Positions 24,324 to 33,860 are shown, numbered from the stretch's first letter. The stretch: 64,000 nt of DNA from Anaerocolumna cellulosilytica (GCF_014218335.1 NZ_AP023367.1:2791501-2855500); one strand, 5' to 3'. Translations and numbers: made by a program. Notes: generated from the sequence alone by a model not told the origin.

Positions 24324-24786
24324 CGCAATTATCCTCCTCTTTATTCTTATTTTTAATAAGAATAGATATATTGTCTATGTCAGTAATTCCCTGGCTAGCT
24401 AAAACTTTCTGTAATTCTTTAAACCAGCTGCCTTTTTCAACCTCCACTACTTTATCCGAATTGGCATCAACAAATAATACTTGCTGGTCCTGCTTTAAAT
24501 CCAGGTTTTCATAGTCAATCAGATATAGATTTTTACGATTTATTACCCCTAAATCTTCCAGGGTCTTCACCATACGGTACACAGTAGCTATACCTACAGT
24601 AGAATCTCTTTTTATTGCCTTATAATATATCTCTTTACAGCTGGAGCATTCATCTTCCAATATTACATCTATAAGAAGTCTGCGTTGCTCTGTGATACGA
24701 AATCCTTTTTTACGCAGCTGCTCCAAGATAATCTCTCGTTTGTGTATTTTTACCAAAACAGGTTCATTTTCTATTGTTACGTTCAT
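24247..24786 (-). CDS. Fur-family regulator, atypical metal site and cysteine-rich tail
   Basis: A 179-residue Fur-like protein located in the feo operon behind feoB. The N-terminal DNA-binding domain is clear: KKGFRITEQRRLLIDVI, CSSCKEIYYKA and TVGIATVYRMVKTLEDLGVI. The dimer domain lacks the usual His-rich HHDH-type metal motif; the corresponding region reads DLKQDQQVLFVDANSDKVVEVE. The last 26 residues hold five cysteines (154, 162, 164, 169, 173) and overlap the FeoB-associated gene in another frame. The ATG at 24786 has AAGGAG 7 bases upstream and is preferred to an ATG at 24840. It may sense iron differently or act as an auxiliary regulator of feo; both are inference. Confidence 0.85.
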   Translation of the reverse strand: MNVTIENEPVLVKIHKREIILEQLRKKGFRITEQRRLLIDVILEDECSSCKEIYYKAIKRDSTVGIATVYRMVKTLEDLGVINRKNLYLIDYENLDLKQDQQVLFVDANSDKVVEVEKGSWFKELQKVLASQGITDIDNISILIKNKNKEEDNCDDQLYNSCNCNNSGCKYHCKKRSAS

Positions 24787-24907
24787 AGTGTCTCCTTTCT
24801 GAGAGGCCTTGTTGCAAGGTATCAAATTGTAATTCATCATTTCAATATGTCATATAAATTACAGTAATTATTAAGGGACAGAAGAACCAAACCAATTTTA
24901 TTAATGA

Positions 24908-26941
24908 TTAAAAGATAAGATTACCGATATTGTAGACAAGGAACGCTACAACCCAGGCTGTTAACATTTGAAATCCTACCGTTCTAAGCGTCCATTTTAA
25001 GGAACCCATTTCTCTTCTGATTGCACCTACTGCCGCAAAACAAGGCATGCACAATAAGTTAAATGCCATGTAGGAATAAGCTGAGACCTTAGTAAAAATT
25101 TCAGTAACACCCGGGAGTGCTCCGGCACCTTCTGCTGCTGCGGTAGCAACATCTTCAGAAGCTCCAAAAAGTACACCAAAAGTAGATACAATGTTTTCTT
25201 TTGCAATAAAACCTGTGAAAGTACCTACAGTTGCTCTCCAGTTACCAAAACCAAGCGGTGCAAATATAAATGCAAATGTATTTCCGATAGAAGCTAAGAA
25301 ACTGTCTTCCATATCAACCATACCGCTGAAATTAAAGTTACTCAATAACCAAATCAAAACAGTAGATGCAAAAATTACTGTACCGGCTTTAATAGCAAAG
25401 CCTTTTAATTTATCCCAGGCATGAATTAATACACTTCTAAGTGTCGGAATTCTATACTGAGGAAGTTCCATTATAAAATTGGATATATCACCTTTAAACA
25501 ATGTTTTGCTCAAAATAATACCACTTAAAATAGCTACCGCAAGTCCTAGGAAGTAAATAGAGTAAACCACCAAAGTCTGATTATCATTTGGGAACAAAGT
25601 TGCGGCAAACATTAAATATATCGGTAATTTAGCACCGCAAGACATGAAAGGTGTAATCATCATGGTTAATCTTCTGTCTTTTTCATTTTCCAGTGTTCTG
25701 GAAGCCATTAATGCCGGAACGGAACAACCAAAGCCCATTAAAAGAGGAATGAATGATTTTCCGGAAAGGCCGAATCTACGGAAAATTCGGTCCATAACGA
25801 AGGCTACCCTCGCCATGTATCCACTATCTTCCATAAAGGATAGTAACAGGAATAAAACAAGTATTTGAGGCAGGAAGGAAATAATACCGCCAAGACCTGC
25901 TAAAATTCCATCAATGACTAGAGATAAAGCCCAGTCTGCCGCACCTGCATTCACAAGGAATTCTTCTATGGCAGTTGTTAGCGGGCCATCCCAAAAATCT
26001 GTTACAATCGTTTGAAGCCATACACCCACACCAATCGGACTTTCTCCGAAAGTAATAGCAAAAATTAAATACATAATTCCTGCAAATAATGGTATGGCAA
26101 GGATACGATTGGTTAGTATCTTATCTAATTTATCTGAAGTGGTTTCCACATGTCCGGTATTTTTTTTCTTAACTGCAACCTTTACAGTTTTTGAAATAAA
26201 CTGATATCTCAAATCCGCAATTTTAGCTTCGGTATCACCATCCGCATGTTTCTCTGCTTCTTTTACAACCTTTTCAGCAGAAACTTTTACCGGTTCTGAA
26301 AGGCTGTTCGTTACAATTTCATCACCTTCCAGGATTTTAATTGCTTTCCACAAACGTTCTTCTGCTTTTGCATCATCTAAAAGTTCTTCAATTTTGCTGA
26401 CTGCTGAACTGATATTATCATCAAACAGGTCAAGAACTTCCGGCTTCTTTGCAGCTTTTGCTACATCAACAGCCACCTCCATTAACTCCTTTAAACCTCT
26501 GCCGGAACGAGCTACGATAGGTACCACCTTAACGCCCAGGAGCTTTGATAATTTATTAATATCTATGATATCGCCTCTTGCCTCAACTTCATCCATCATG
26601 TTTAAGGCAATTACCGTTGGAATCTGAGTTTCTAAGATTTGCAGTGTTAAATATAAGTTACGTTCAATACTAGTAGCATCAACTATGTTTATAACCGCAT
26701 GGGGCTTTTCTTTTACTATGTAATCTCTTGCTACAATTTCCTCCGCCGAATAGGGTGAAAGCGAATAGGTACCGGGTAAATCAAGTATTGTTATTTCCTT
26801 ATTCTTTCTATAGGTACCTTCTTTTTTGTCAACTGTAACGCCTGGCCAGTTGCCGACATGTTGTTTTGAGCCTGTTAACTCGTTAAACAATGTTGTTTTT
26901 CCACTATTGGGATTACCTGCTAGTGCTATGGAATAGTTCAT
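24908..26941 (-). CDS. feoB: ferrous iron transporter B
   Basis: A 677-residue Fe(II) transporter in the cytoplasmic membrane. The N-terminal G domain has G1 GNPNSGKTT (residues 9-17), the VGNWPGVTVD switch I, G3 DLPGTYSLSPYS and G4 NMMDE. A helical GDI-like region with charged residues follows (about 165-270), then the permease with two Gate motifs (GYMARVAFVMDR, GCSVPALMASRT; later PLGFGNWRATVG, FTGFIAKENIVS) and about ten helices. It is somewhat shorter than 700-plus-residue members but complete. Operon order is feoA, feoA, feoB, fur-like gene, FeoB-associated gene. Confidence 0.96.
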   Translation of the reverse strand: MNYSIALAGNPNSGKTTLFNELTGSKQHVGNWPGVTVDKKEGTYRKNKEITILDLPGTYSLSPYSAEEIVARDYIVKEKPHAVINIVDATSIERNLYLTLQILETQIPTVIALNMMDEVEARGDIIDINKLSKLLGVKVVPIVARSGRGLKELMEVAVDVAKAAKKPEVLDLFDDNISSAVSKIEELLDDAKAEERLWKAIKILEGDEIVTNSLSEPVKVSAEKVVKEAEKHADGDTEAKIADLRYQFISKTVKVAVKKKNTGHVETTSDKLDKILTNRILAIPLFAGIMYLIFAITFGESPIGVGVWLQTIVTDFWDGPLTTAIEEFLVNAGAADWALSLVIDGILAGLGGIISFLPQILVLFLLLSFMEDSGYMARVAFVMDRIFRRFGLSGKSFIPLLMGFGCSVPALMASRTLENEKDRRLTMMITPFMSCGAKLPIYLMFAATLFPNDNQTLVVYSIYFLGLAVAILSGIILSKTLFKGDISNFIMELPQYRIPTLRSVLIHAWDKLKGFAIKAGTVIFASTVLIWLLSNFNFSGMVDMEDSFLASIGNTFAFIFAPLGFGNWRATVGTFTGFIAKENIVSTFGVLFGASEDVATAAAEGAGALPGVTEIFTKVSAYSYMAFNLLCMPCFAAVGAIRREMGSLKWTLRTVGFQMLTAWVVAFLVYNIGNLIF

Positions 26942-26962
26942 GTTCTTTCTCCTTCACTCCTA

Positions 26963-27187
26963 TTAAAATTTGCTGACTTCTATTTGTGCAGCTTCATCCT
27001 TCCTTAAACTAAGTTCATAGCCTCGAATATTAACTTCTATGGGGTCTCCCAAAGGGGCTACTTTAATAACCTTAACTTCTGCACCCGGCGTTACACCCAT
27101 ATCCATGATTCGGCGTCTCATAGGTCCTTTTTCACCAATCCCTACTACCTTACCTTTTTCACCAGGTTTTAAATCTTTTAATGTCAT
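26963..27187 (-). CDS. feoA: FeoA-domain protein (second of two)
   Basis: A 74-residue SH3-like FeoA protein: LKPGEKGKVVGIG, MRRRIMDMGVTPGAEVKVIKVAPLGDPIEV and RGYELSLRKDEA fit the family closely. FeoA is thought to bind and regulate FeoB. The ATG at 27187 lies 9 bases behind AGGAGG; the longer frame to 27208 would need a TTG inside that site. It is 21 bases upstream of feoB and 13 bases behind the first FeoA. Confidence 0.92.
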   Translation of the reverse strand: MTLKDLKPGEKGKVVGIGEKGPMRRRIMDMGVTPGAEVKVIKVAPLGDPIEVNIRGYELSLRKDEAAQIEVSKF

Positions 27188-27200
27188 ATCCTGTTTCCTC

Positions 27201-27413
27201 CTAAGCAACCATTATTTTAGATGCTAATCCTTTATTTATAGCCACTCTAACTCCTTTAACCAAAAGAATTAGACCACTTTCATTTTCAGATAAGAGTTTT
27301 ACACTTTCGCCCTTCACAAAACCCATATCCTGTAAATGTCTTTTTATCTCATCTTTACCGGTAAAATCAACGATTACTCTTGTTTCACCAATGCCTGCTA
27401 ATGCCAGTGACAT
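27201..27413 (-). CDS. feoA: FeoA-domain protein (first of two)
   Basis: A 70-residue FeoA protein, MSLALAGIGETRVIVDFTG start, with RHLQDMGFVKGESVKLL and LVKGVRVAINKGLASKIMV. The first gene of the feo operon. Only a minority of its residues match the second FeoA, so the tandem pair is old rather than a fresh duplication; two distinct FeoA proteins are common in clostridia. AAGGAGAG lies before the ATG at 27413, and Fur boxes are directly upstream. Confidence 0.9.
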   Translation of the reverse strand: MSLALAGIGETRVIVDFTGKDEIKRHLQDMGFVKGESVKLLSENESGLILLVKGVRVAINKGLASKIMVA

Positions 27414-27437
27414 GTCTATCTCTCCTTCTTTTTTGGG

Positions 27438-27512
27438 AATGATTATCATTTGCAATTATTATATGCCTATCATTTTTGCTTGTCAATAACCTTATTGAAA
27501 ATAATTATCAAT
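27438..27512 (-). promoter_or_regulatory. two Fur boxes in the feo promoter
   Basis: The perfect palindrome AATGAT-T-ATCATT (27438-27450) and a second, looser box with ATTGA/TCAAT ends (27494-27512) match the GATAATGATAATCATTATC-type Fur consensus. They lie 25-100 bp before the first feoA, so iron-dependent repression is expected. Confidence 0.75.
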
Positions 27513-27582
27513 AATACGATTGACACCACAAAAAAATATCTAATTGATACTTTTAATTATCAATTAGACACTCTTTTTTACC

Positions 27583-27753
27583 TTATACCGTATATTTTCG
27601 ACGGCGGAATTTTTTTACAAATAATAGTACGGCTAGGAATAAAACCAGTCCAATACCTGTAATAATTACTTCCTTTGTATTGTCTTCCTTAGAAGCTGTA
27701 AGGGTATTTCTTTCCTTTTTAATTTTTCCTTCACACCAGCCCTCATAACATAA
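27583..27753 (-). pseudogene. C-terminal remnant of a membrane-anchored protein
   Basis: A 56-residue open end with no start codon, entered after a stop at 27754-27756. It reads YEGWCEGKIKKE, a polar linker, then the helix EVIITGIGLVLFLAVLLFV followed by KKFRRRKYTV, the layout of a C-terminal membrane anchor with a basic stop-transfer tail. The rest of the gene is gone or frameshifted. It lies directly upstream of the feo promoter; a lost iron- or heme-related surface protein is possible but unproven. Confidence 0.5.
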
Positions 27754-27913
27754 TCATCTGCTTGTAGATGGTGTACTGCCTCAAATCAGGGTGCGAAATC
27801 ACTTTTTTCACATAATCAACGATTGTTTTAGGACGCAATAGCTGATATTTCTATATGATTAACTTGTGTATTATTTGTGATAAAAAGGTGAATTTTACCA
27901 TGAAACCTTTGAC

Positions 27914-27945
27914 AAAAAAGTGCCGGAGCTATCTATCTCCGACAC
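27914..27945 (-). terminator. terminator of the DUF815 gene
   Basis: GTGCCGGAG (27920-27928) pairs with CTCCGACAC (27937-27945) with one mismatch, followed by TTTTTT on the minus strand. Confidence 0.75.
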
Positions 27946-27963
27946 CAAAGGGTATTACAAACT

Positions 27964-29370
27964 TTATTTTGTTTCTGAAATATGTTTACCAGATAAGTAA
28001 TTAATAAATTGTTGGGCAGTACGTCCGGATCGTCCCCCGTGACTCATTTCCCAAATATTTGCCTGCGCAAGCAGCTCTGTCTCATCTAACTTAATGCCTT
28101 CTGTTACAGTCGCAAGTCCTTTTACTATTTCAAAGAATTCCTTTTGGTTTGGTGCAGAATAATTAATAGTTATACCAAACCTGGCTACTAGAGATAATTT
28201 TTCCTGCATAGTGTCACTACGGTGTAATTCATCCTTAGACATGTCAGAACGATCCGACCAGGTTTCACGAATTAAATGTCTGCGGTTAGAGGTTGCATAG
28301 ATAAGAATGTTATCAGGCTTTGTTTCCAGACCACCTTCAATTACAGCTTTCAGATACTTATACTCTATTTCAAATTCTTCAAAAGATAAATCGTCCATAT
28401 AAATAATGAACTTATAATTACGGTTTTTCAGTTGTGAAATCACGGCTGACAAATCTTTAAACTGATGCTTATATATTTCAACCATTCGAAGTCCTCTGCC
28501 ATAATACTCATTTAGTATCGCTTTAACACTGGTAGATTTACCTGTACCACTATCGCCAAATAATAGAACATTATTTGCCTTGCGTCCTTCTACAAAAGCT
28601 TCCGTATTATCAATCAACTTTTTCTTTTGAAGCTCATAGCCGATTAAATCAGATAAATGAATATCTTCTGTATTGGTTACGGGCTGCAATATCAATGCAT
28701 CATCTATCGATTGAATACGAAACGCTTTGTTTAACCCAAACGCACCAACACCATAATCTTTGTAAAATTCAGTTACTATCGTTAGGATTTCTTCCTCATC
28801 CTTTGCTGCTGCAAGTTTTGTACTTAGAAGTCTAACCTTTTCGCTGACATTTCTATTGTAGCGTTTGCCATTTTTCTCAACCGCTTTATACTGCAATAAA
28901 ACCTGAAAACAATTGATTGAAAGTTCTTTTTCCAAAGCCGAAAAATCGTAATGAAACAGCTCCATAAATACCTTAAAGTCGTTCTTAGCAAACTGGTTTA
29001 CACTTCCTGTTAACCCTCCATGTTTTTCGCAGGTTATACTAAAAGGATTTTCACTGACAGCAAGTAAGTATGCCAGATAGTTTTGCCATAAATTATCATC
29101 AAAGCCATAGTCCGTTGCCAGTTGCAGAAGTTTATGGATTTGTTCATAAATATCTGAAATGATTTCTTCGTGATTGCTATTATCTGCCGCTTGAGTCTCC
29201 AAAGTTTTTTCCATGCGTTTTATAATATTGCTTAAGGCATATAATATACTGCCTTCTTTTAAATTGCGATAAAGTATCAATCTTGCTACTTTATTATACA
29301 TTCCTCTATCTCTCCCTTGCCCATGAATCTGTAAAAGAGCCGTAAAAGCCGCCCTTTCGGATTGCTCCAC
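27964..29370 (-). CDS. DUF815-family P-loop ATPase
   Basis: A 468-residue protein with a helical N-terminal half (about 1-220) and an AAA-like ATPase in the second half. Walker [16 protein letters not shown] sits near residue 270 and Walker B is [30 protein letters not shown] follows as sensor-like region. DUF815 proteins are widespread and still without an agreed function. The frame starts at a GTG with only a weak ribosome-binding site, and the frame is open further upstream without a better start codon, so the N-terminus is uncertain. It follows argS by 48 bases and is probably co-transcribed with it. Confidence 0.85.
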   Translation of the reverse strand: MEQSERAAFTALLQIHGQGRDRGMYNKVARLILYRNLKEGSILYALSNIIKRMEKTLETQAADNSNHEEIISDIYEQIHKLLQLATDYGFDDNLWQNYLAYLLAVSENPFSITCEKHGGLTGSVNQFAKNDFKVFMELFHYDFSALEKELSINCFQVLLQYKAVEKNGKRYNRNVSEKVRLLSTKLAAAKDEEEILTIVTEFYKDYGVGAFGLNKAFRIQSIDDALILQPVTNTEDIHLSDLIGYELQKKKLIDNTEAFVEGRKANNVLLFGDSGTGKSTSVKAILNEYYGRGLRMVEIYKHQFKDLSAVISQLKNRNYKFIIYMDDLSFEEFEIEYKYLKAVIEGGLETKPDNILIYATSNRRHLIRETWSDRSDMSKDELHRSDTMQEKLSLVARFGITINYSAPNQKEFFEIVKGLATVTEGIKLDETELLAQANIWEMSHGGRSGRTAQQFINYLSGKHISETK

Positions 29371-29418
29371 GACTCTTTTCTCAAATGAAGCAAAAATCGT
29401 TGCTATTTGTTAATTTTC

Positions 29419-31185
29419 TTACATCCTGTCCGGTGCATCAAAGCCAAGAAGTTCAATACATTGTTCTAAGATTCCTTTTACAAGGGTAATAAGTGTAATC
29501 CAGGACTGCTGTTTTTTCTTGTCTTCTTCAGAAATAATTTTGTTTTCATGATAAAAGCTGTTGAAAGCATTGGCAAGATCATAAATGTATTGGCAAATCT
29601 TATGGGGTGCATATTCATAAAAACTGTGTTCAATCACATCATTGAACTTAGCAGCTTCTAACATTAAATTTACTTCACTTGGTATCACAGATGGTAGTAT
29701 TTCTCCCCTATCCGATGTCTTGTTCATTTCATTGTATTTGTTTATAATAGACTTAATACGGACAATCGTGTAGAGGATATAAGGGCCGGTATTTCCTTCA
29801 AAAGAGATAAAGCGGTCAATATCAAAGATATAATCCTTGGAAGCCTGATTGGATAAATCCCCATACTTTAAAGCAGCGAGTCCGACTTTCTTAGAGATGG
29901 TACGACTCTCTTCTTCTGTCATGTCCCTGTTTTCAACCATCTTCTGATAAACCGCATCATTAATACTTCCAATAAGGTTTTCAAGTCGCATAACACCGCC
30001 GTCTCTTGTCTTAAATGGTTTTCCGTCTTTTCCGTTCATCGTACCAAAGCCTAAGAAAGTGAGTTTTACATTTTCCTCTACAAGCTTTGTTTTCTTAGCA
30101 CAACGGAACACCGTTTCAAAATATAATTCCTGTCTCTTATCTACCACATAGATAATTTCATCCGGTCCGAATAACTCCATACGTTCAATCATAGTAGCCA
30201 GGTCAGTCGTATTATAAAGTGTTGCACCATCACTTTTTAGAATCATACAGGGAGGAATTTCTTTGGTGTCAGACTCTTCCTTTACGTCTACAACTAAGGC
30301 CCCTTCACTAATACGTGTATAATTATGTTCTTTTAGATATTCTACCATGCCTGGAATATACGATTGCGCATCACTTTCCTTTTTCCATAAATCGAAACTA
30401 ACATTAAGATTTTCATAATTTTTCTTCAAATCATTTACGGATACATTGAGTATATGATTCCATAGTGCTGCATATCCGGCTTTTCCGTTTTGTAAAAGGT
30501 AAGTGGCTGTTTTTGCTTCTTCTTTAAACTCAGGATGAGATTTAGAATATTCGTTGGCTGCAGGATATATTTCTTCTAATTCCGTTATAGTAAACGGAGG
30601 TTCCACCGGATATTCACCAGTGTAGTTATCATCAAAATACACCAACTCGGGCTGTCTTTTCTTTAATTCAGTAATAATTAATCCCATCTGTAGACCCCAG
30701 TCACCTAAATGGACATCACCAATTACATTATGTCCTAAAAAGCGGCTGATGCGCTTTATACTTTCACCGATAACTGCTGAACGCAAATGACCAACATGTA
30801 ATGGTTTTGCTACATTGGGACCGCCATAATCAATTACAATCGTTTTGGGTAGTATTGCTTTTTCACAACCGAATCGTTCCTCTTGACTAATACTATTTAA
30901 ATAGTTTACTAAATAATCATTATTAAGTGTTATATTAATAAAACCTGGCATGATAGCTTCCATTTTTTCAAAGGCTTTACTCCCCTTTAGGCTGTCTACC
31001 ACTTCATTTGCTATCATAATAGGTGCTTTTTTATATATTTTTGCTGCTGCTAAAGCTCCATTACATTGATACTGGCATAAATCAGGGCGATTGGATAAAG
31101 TAACCATACCAAATTTGCTTTCATATCCCTTATCTTCAAAGGCCTGCTTTACTTCGTCAGTAATCAAATCAATTAATTTCTTCAT
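29419..31185 (-). CDS. argS: arginyl-tRNA synthetase
   Basis: A 588-residue class I aminoacyl-tRNA synthetase that charges tRNA-Arg. The N-terminal Add1 domain (residues 1-95) is followed by the catalytic core with KPLHVGHLRSA (HIGH equivalent at 130-133), the DVHLGDWGLQMG segment and the KPFKTRDGGVMRLENLI region that replaces a canonical KMSK, as in many ArgRS. The DALR anticodon-binding domain ends in DAPDRM. The ATG at 31185 sits 5 bases after GGAGG. An intact, housekeeping gene. Confidence 0.96.
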   Translation of the reverse strand: MKKLIDLITDEVKQAFEDKGYESKFGMVTLSNRPDLCQYQCNGALAAAKIYKKAPIMIANEVVDSLKGSKAFEKMEAIMPGFINITLNNDYLVNYLNSISQEERFGCEKAILPKTIVIDYGGPNVAKPLHVGHLRSAVIGESIKRISRFLGHNVIGDVHLGDWGLQMGLIITELKKRQPELVYFDDNYTGEYPVEPPFTITELEEIYPAANEYSKSHPEFKEEAKTATYLLQNGKAGYAALWNHILNVSVNDLKKNYENLNVSFDLWKKESDAQSYIPGMVEYLKEHNYTRISEGALVVDVKEESDTKEIPPCMILKSDGATLYNTTDLATMIERMELFGPDEIIYVVDKRQELYFETVFRCAKKTKLVEENVKLTFLGFGTMNGKDGKPFKTRDGGVMRLENLIGSINDAVYQKMVENRDMTEEESRTISKKVGLAALKYGDLSNQASKDYIFDIDRFISFEGNTGPYILYTIVRIKSIINKYNEMNKTSDRGEILPSVIPSEVNLMLEAAKFNDVIEHSFYEYAPHKICQYIYDLANAFNSFYHENKIISEEDKKKQQSWITLITLVKGILEQCIELLGFDAPDRM

Positions 31186-31280
31186 TCTGTCCTCCAATTA
31201 TTTCTTATCTGTATATAATATTCCTATTTTAAATAACTCTACCATAATTAGACATGGATGTAAATATAGTAACGTCAGAA

Positions 31281-31344
31281 AAACTGCCGTATCTTACCCG
31301 GACTGGATGCTCTGTAAGTATCCACCGCATAAAGACGACAGTTT
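31281..31344 (-). terminator. terminator after the PspC gene
   Basis: AAACTGCCGTATCTT (31281-31295) pairs with AAAGACGACAGTTT (31331-31344) with a few mismatches around a large loop; the minus strand continues with TTTTTCTGACG. Confidence 0.6.
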
Positions 31345-31385
31345 ATTTCTCTTTTCATTAGACTTCAGGCCTTTGATTCCTTATC

Positions 31386-31571
31386 TTATAATTTTACCGG
31401 AATAACAGCGGCTGCAACTAGATAAGCCAGAATACCAGCTCCTGTAAGACCGAATATAACGAATAGCAGTCTGACAACAGTTGGGTCTAAATTAATATAT
31501 TCTGCTATCCCTGCACAGACACCTGCAATTACTCTGTCTGTGTTAGAGCGATATAATTTTTTTGGTTCCAT
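31386..31571 (-). CDS. PspC-domain membrane protein
   Basis: A 61-residue protein made of a single PspC domain: LYRSNTDRVIAGVCAGIAEYINLDPTVVRLLFVIF then a hydrophobic end. PspC proteins are linked to envelope stress. AGGAGG precedes the ATG. It stands 115 bp behind the DUF4097 gene, with its own terminator, so it probably belongs to the same stress module of padR, DUF1700 and DUF4097 genes. Confidence 0.93.
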   Translation of the reverse strand: MEPKKLYRSNTDRVIAGVCAGIAEYINLDPTVVRLLFVIFGLTGAGILAYLVAAAVIPVKL

Positions 31572-31686
31572 AACAATTTCCTCCTATTAAATCAATTTTT
31601 ACTTATATTATTTATAGTATAATACTTATTATCTGTTTTCACATTAAAATTATTAAAAATACCTAGTAACATAGCAATATCTTATA

Positions 31687-32775
31687 TTATCTTATTTTTA
31701 AGTCAATTTTACCAATTTCGCATTTTAGTGAAAAGGAATCTTTCGCACCAGTATTCTTTATACTTTCAGAAGCGATTCCTGAGTACTTATTATTGTTAAT
31801 CCGGACAGTTCCTATCCCTGAACTAACATCATAATTATAATCCTCTTCCTTACCATTTATATCCATTTCAACACTACCGATACCACAATTTACTTCATTA
31901 ACACCTTTTATTATTCCGGACAAAGAAATAGCTCCAATCCCACATTCCACATCTATATCCCTGCCTGTAAAGTCCTCAATTATTAATTCTCCGGCTCCTA
32001 CTGAATAACTGGAAGCGTTCTCCACATTAAGTTCATCTATTCGAATCCTTCCGGCCCCCACATTAACAATAGCGGTCTTTGCCTTTAGAGAATCTGCTTG
32101 GATAGCACCGGCTCCAATGGACAATGTTAATTTATCTGCTTTAAATTCTTGTGGAAGTGTAATTTCTATACGGGTATTGTCAGGCCAACTTATATTATTC
32201 TTGTCGGTTCTCACTTTGACTCCAAATATGCTAATCACATGGACTTCATCATTTCTGTCTGCATTGAAATAACCGCTGTCCGTTATCTTCAATATACCAT
32301 CACTAACTTCACTTTTCACATAGTCCGCACCGGCTTCGTTTACATCCACAGAAAATGTTTCACCTTCTTTTATCGTAACAGTTCCGCTTGAAACATCTAG
32401 TTTCAGTGAATCAACTTTTTTATAGGATATGGGATAATCAAGGCTGTCATTGTATATATCTTTTCTATCTGCTTCTTCCCAAGAACCTATACCTTCATTA
32501 TCTTCATATTCGTCCCAGTCATCCTCATCCCAATCCCTCTCATCCTTGTAAGATGTTTTAGGAACTGTATCTTTCTTAGCCGTCTCTGTTGTTGCCTTTT
32601 CCCCAAACCAGAAACCAGCTCTATTACGGAAATTTCTTCCCAAGATGCTATAAGAAAAATCCTCTGGCCGCTCAAACATTGTAGTATCCATACTAAAACC
32701 GGCAATCATTAGAATTATACCGATTAATAACGCAATACCCGCAATCTTTAGCAGATTTTTCATAAAAACTCTCAT
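31687..32775 (-). CDS. DUF4097-family beta-repeat protein with N-terminal membrane anchor
   Basis: A 362-residue protein with one N-terminal hydrophobic segment (LLKIAGIALLIGIILMIAGF), an acidic linker rich in Asp and Trp (DERDWDEDDWDEYED), and a C-terminal beta-repeat region (about 130-362) of DUF4097 type with repeated IxVGAG/SIGAGAI/CGIGSVEM turns. Such proteins are coupled to PadR and DUF1700 genes in membrane-stress operons. Its ATG overlaps the DUF1700 stop codon (ATGA), indicating translational coupling, with GGAGGG 7 bases before. Confidence 0.9.
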   Translation of the reverse strand: MRVFMKNLLKIAGIALLIGIILMIAGFSMDTTMFERPEDFSYSILGRNFRNRAGFWFGEKATTETAKKDTVPKTSYKDERDWDEDDWDEYEDNEGIGSWEEADRKDIYNDSLDYPISYKKVDSLKLDVSSGTVTIKEGETFSVDVNEAGADYVKSEVSDGILKITDSGYFNADRNDEVHVISIFGVKVRTDKNNISWPDNTRIEITLPQEFKADKLTLSIGAGAIQADSLKAKTAIVNVGAGRIRIDELNVENASSYSVGAGELIIEDFTGRDIDVECGIGAISLSGIIKGVNEVNCGIGSVEMDINGKEEDYNYDVSSGIGTVRINNNKYSGIASESIKNTGAKDSFSLKCEIGKIDLKIR

Positions 32776-33539
32776 GCTGATACCCTCCTTCCCTTTAAAG
32801 GAAGTTTACATAAATCCACAATCCACTGGTATAATACAGGAAATACCTTGGTGCTTAAACCAATCGTAGCCAGGCTAAATAATATACCAATTCCCAGTAC
32901 AAAGATTCCGCTTCCCGTCATAAAAAACCCAACTGCCGGAAGCCCTATTACCTTAATAACTCCTACAATAGTAAGTATAATGCCTGTTATTATTAAAACA
33001 ACTGATAATATAGCAAAAGCCAACCATAAGGCACCAACGGTTATAACCGCAGCCAAAATGAATGAAAATATAGTGGCTACTACAGGTATGCCAACAGGTA
33101 TGGCAAAAATACATAAAAGTATAATTACTATAACTCTGGACGCTGCGTTATTTTTTTGGTAATTCGTTCTGTCATAGCTTCCCTCATTGACGCTATCGCT
33201 CTGTTTATCATCTGCTGTACTACTTCTGCTGTAAGTCTGCTGTCTCTCAGTATTGTCTCTGGAAAGCTCTAACTTAGGCCCTTTCAGACCATCATCTTCG
33301 TAACCTTTTTCAGTAAAATACCCTCTGTTTTTTATATCCTGCTCATTGGCATTTAATAAGGCCTTAATACTGGCTGCTACCTTAACAGGGGATTCAAGTT
33401 CTTTAATAATTTCGTCTTCATGTTCCCATCCGGCATCTTCAAAATAAGTCTCATAGTAAGCCAATGCCTCCATTCTCTCCTCTAGGGGGATATCTAGTAA
33501 TAAGTCCTCTAATTCCTTTAAAAAATCTTGTTTTGTCAT
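32772..33539 (-). CDS. DUF1700 (HAAS) membrane protein
   Basis: A 255-residue protein. The N-terminal 70 residues are the HAAS helical domain (FLKELEDLLLDIPLEERMEALAYYETYFEDAG), followed by a polar Ser/Asn-rich linker and four or five transmembrane helices (about 130-245). HAAS proteins are membrane partners or anti-factors of adjacent PadR regulators. It starts immediately after the padR stop codon and overlaps the DUF4097 gene by 4 bases, so the three are one operon. Confidence 0.92.
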   Translation of the reverse strand: MTKQDFLKELEDLLLDIPLEERMEALAYYETYFEDAGWEHEDEIIKELESPVKVAASIKALLNANEQDIKNRGYFTEKGYEDDGLKGPKLELSRDNTERQQTYSRSSTADDKQSDSVNEGSYDRTNYQKNNAASRVIVIILLCIFAIPVGIPVVATIFSFILAAVITVGALWLAFAILSVVLIITGIILTIVGVIKVIGLPAVGFFMTGSGIFVLGIGILFSLATIGLSTKVFPVLYQWIVDLCKLPLKGRRVSA

Positions 33540-33860
33540 TTAAGTGTTCACCCCCACAAACATATTATTAATTTTACCGCAATAAATCTTCCATTCATTG
33601 ATGTACAATCGCAACTGTACTTTACCCTTATCCGTTATTTTATAATATCGGCGATTCCGTCCATCAAAAGCTAAATCATAAACTTCTAAGCAATCGTCCT
33701 TTTGCAGCCGCCTTAAAACAGGATACAAGGTAGATTCCGATATTTCAATTACCTGGCGGACATCCTGTGTTATTTTATATCCGTAGGTACCTTCTCTTTC
33801 TTTGGATACAATTGCAAGAACAATCGCATCGAGTAAAGCTGCACCTGTATTAAATACCAT
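33540..33860 (-). CDS. PadR-family transcriptional regulator
   Basis: A 106-residue winged-helix regulator: DAIVLAIVSKEREGTYGYKITQDV, SESTLYPVLRRLQKDDCLEVY and FDGRNRRYYKITDKGKVQL are textbook PadR. It heads the DUF1700-DUF4097 operon and probably represses it. GGGAG lies 8 bases before the ATG at 33860, which I prefer over an in-frame ATG at 33884. The upstream region is very rich in ATATTATA-like motifs, a possible binding area, but no clean palindrome is seen. Confidence 0.92.
   Translation of the reverse strand: MVFNTGAALLDAIVLAIVSKEREGTYGYKITQDVRQVIEISESTLYPVLRRLQKDDCLEVYDLAFDGRNRRYYKITDKGKVQLRLYINEWKIYCGKINNMFVGVNT

Noticed and set aside
27201-27455. Longer FeoA start at 27455
   Set aside because: The additional 14 codons read through the Fur box and the Shine-Dalgarno; the ATG at 27413 has AAGGAGAG.
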